Notes under the pieces: generated by a model
The model's database searches: none
Told to the model about the DNA's origin: nothing
Seen by the model: the letters and a program-made list of their open reading frames with translations, nothing else
Shown: positions 5,814-6,133 of the stretch, one piece after another
How positions within the stretch are numbered: position 1 is the first letter of the stretch
How the letters are laid out: the number at the start of each line of letters is the position of its first letter
From: Alphaproteobacteria bacterium
GTDB lineage: Bacteria; Pseudomonadota; Alphaproteobacteria; RF32; CAG-239
Length of the DNA: 6,133 nt
Direction of reading: 5' to 3'
Assembly (NCBI GenBank): GCA_017645485.1
Contig: JAGCOI010000037.1
Span: 1 to 6,133 of the forward strand
Program-made: the position numbers and the translations under genes

Positions 5814-6133
5814 ATGAAAAAGCTTAAGTATATTCCGCATATATTATTCGTCGGGGCACTTGCGTATTTTGCCCTGTTGGCTTTTGTTTTGGAAAAAGAT
5901 CCGATGATGAATAAGATGATTATGATCATGATTTGCGGATTATGGGTTTTGTGGATTTTTGCAAAGACGCTTATTAAAACATTAATGGTGCTTGCGCTTG
6001 TGGCCGTGATGTGTTGGGCAGGTTATTATGTTATGCATGCCAAAGAAATTGAATGTAAAAACGCGGGCAGAGAATGGAACGCCAAGGAGCAAATTTGCGA
6101 AGATAAAAAGCCGATTGCCGAAAAATTAAAAAA
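5814..6133 (+). CDS. Small membrane protein with a C-terminal two-cysteine motif, 3'-truncated by the window edge
   Basis: The frame is open for 106 codons from ATG 5814 to the last base, with no stop, so the C-terminus lies outside. Three hydrophobic stretches are visible: about 6-26, 35-50 and 53-74. A polar segment follows with the pattern C-x3-G-x2-W-N-x5-C (C81, G85, W88, N89, C95), then lysine-rich sequence. The two cysteines, if periplasmic, could form a disulfide loop. I do not recognise a family. A strong Shine-Dalgarno (5801-5807) and a 13-base gap place it in the same operon as the deaminase. It is the third small envelope protein in this cluster. Confidence 0.7.
   Translation, partial: MKKLKYIPHILFVGALAYFALLAFVLEKDPMMNKMIMIMICGLWVLWIFAKTLIKTLMVLALVAVMCWAGYYVMHAKEIECKNAGREWNAKEQICEDKKPIAEKLK

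Overview
The window carries seven protein-coding genes plus one very short lipoprotein gene, all on the + strand. The DNA is AT-rich, uses the standard bacterial code (TAA, TAG and TGA all serve as stops) and has clear Shine-Dalgarno sites. A BspA-type leucine-rich-repeat surface protein, a dispersed 'cgcaatgac' repeat and a Gram-negative style lipoprotein signal fit a host- or gut-associated Gram-negative bacterium. My best guess is one of the uncultured, low-GC gut Alphaproteobacteria. This is an inference from style; no marker gene is present to prove it.

Layout: (1) Bases 1-774 hold the 3' part of a BspA-like LRR_5 protein whose reading frame is open from base 1, so its true start lies outside. 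(2) Bases 775-1066 are non-coding. They contain a small 'accctagggt' palindrome, then an imperfect hairpin element whose right arm has been amplified into four to five tandem 24-25 bp units, then an AT-rich stretch that may hold a promoter. (3) Bases 1067-1741 encode a HAD-family phosphatase. (4) From 1784 to the window end runs a tightly packed set that looks like one operon: a single-pass membrane protein of unknown function, a cytoplasmic M49 (dipeptidyl-peptidase III-like) zinc peptidase overlapping it by 4 bases, a three-helix membrane protein, a 36-residue lipoprotein overlapping it by 1 base, a 5-methylthioadenosine/S-adenosylhomocysteine deaminase, and a membrane protein cut by the right edge.

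How the genes work together is only partly readable. The peptidase would release dipeptides from short peptides in the cytoplasm, the deaminase would handle the MTA/SAH by-products of SAM metabolism, and the HAD enzyme would dephosphorylate a small metabolite. The small envelope proteins between them have no function I can name. Tight spacing and overlaps argue for co-expression, but not necessarily for one pathway. I did not find a clearly new defence, mobile or RNA system. The points most worth checking are the arm-amplified repeat, the very short lipoprotein gene, the short HExxH form of the M49 peptidase and the conservation of the mixed cassette.
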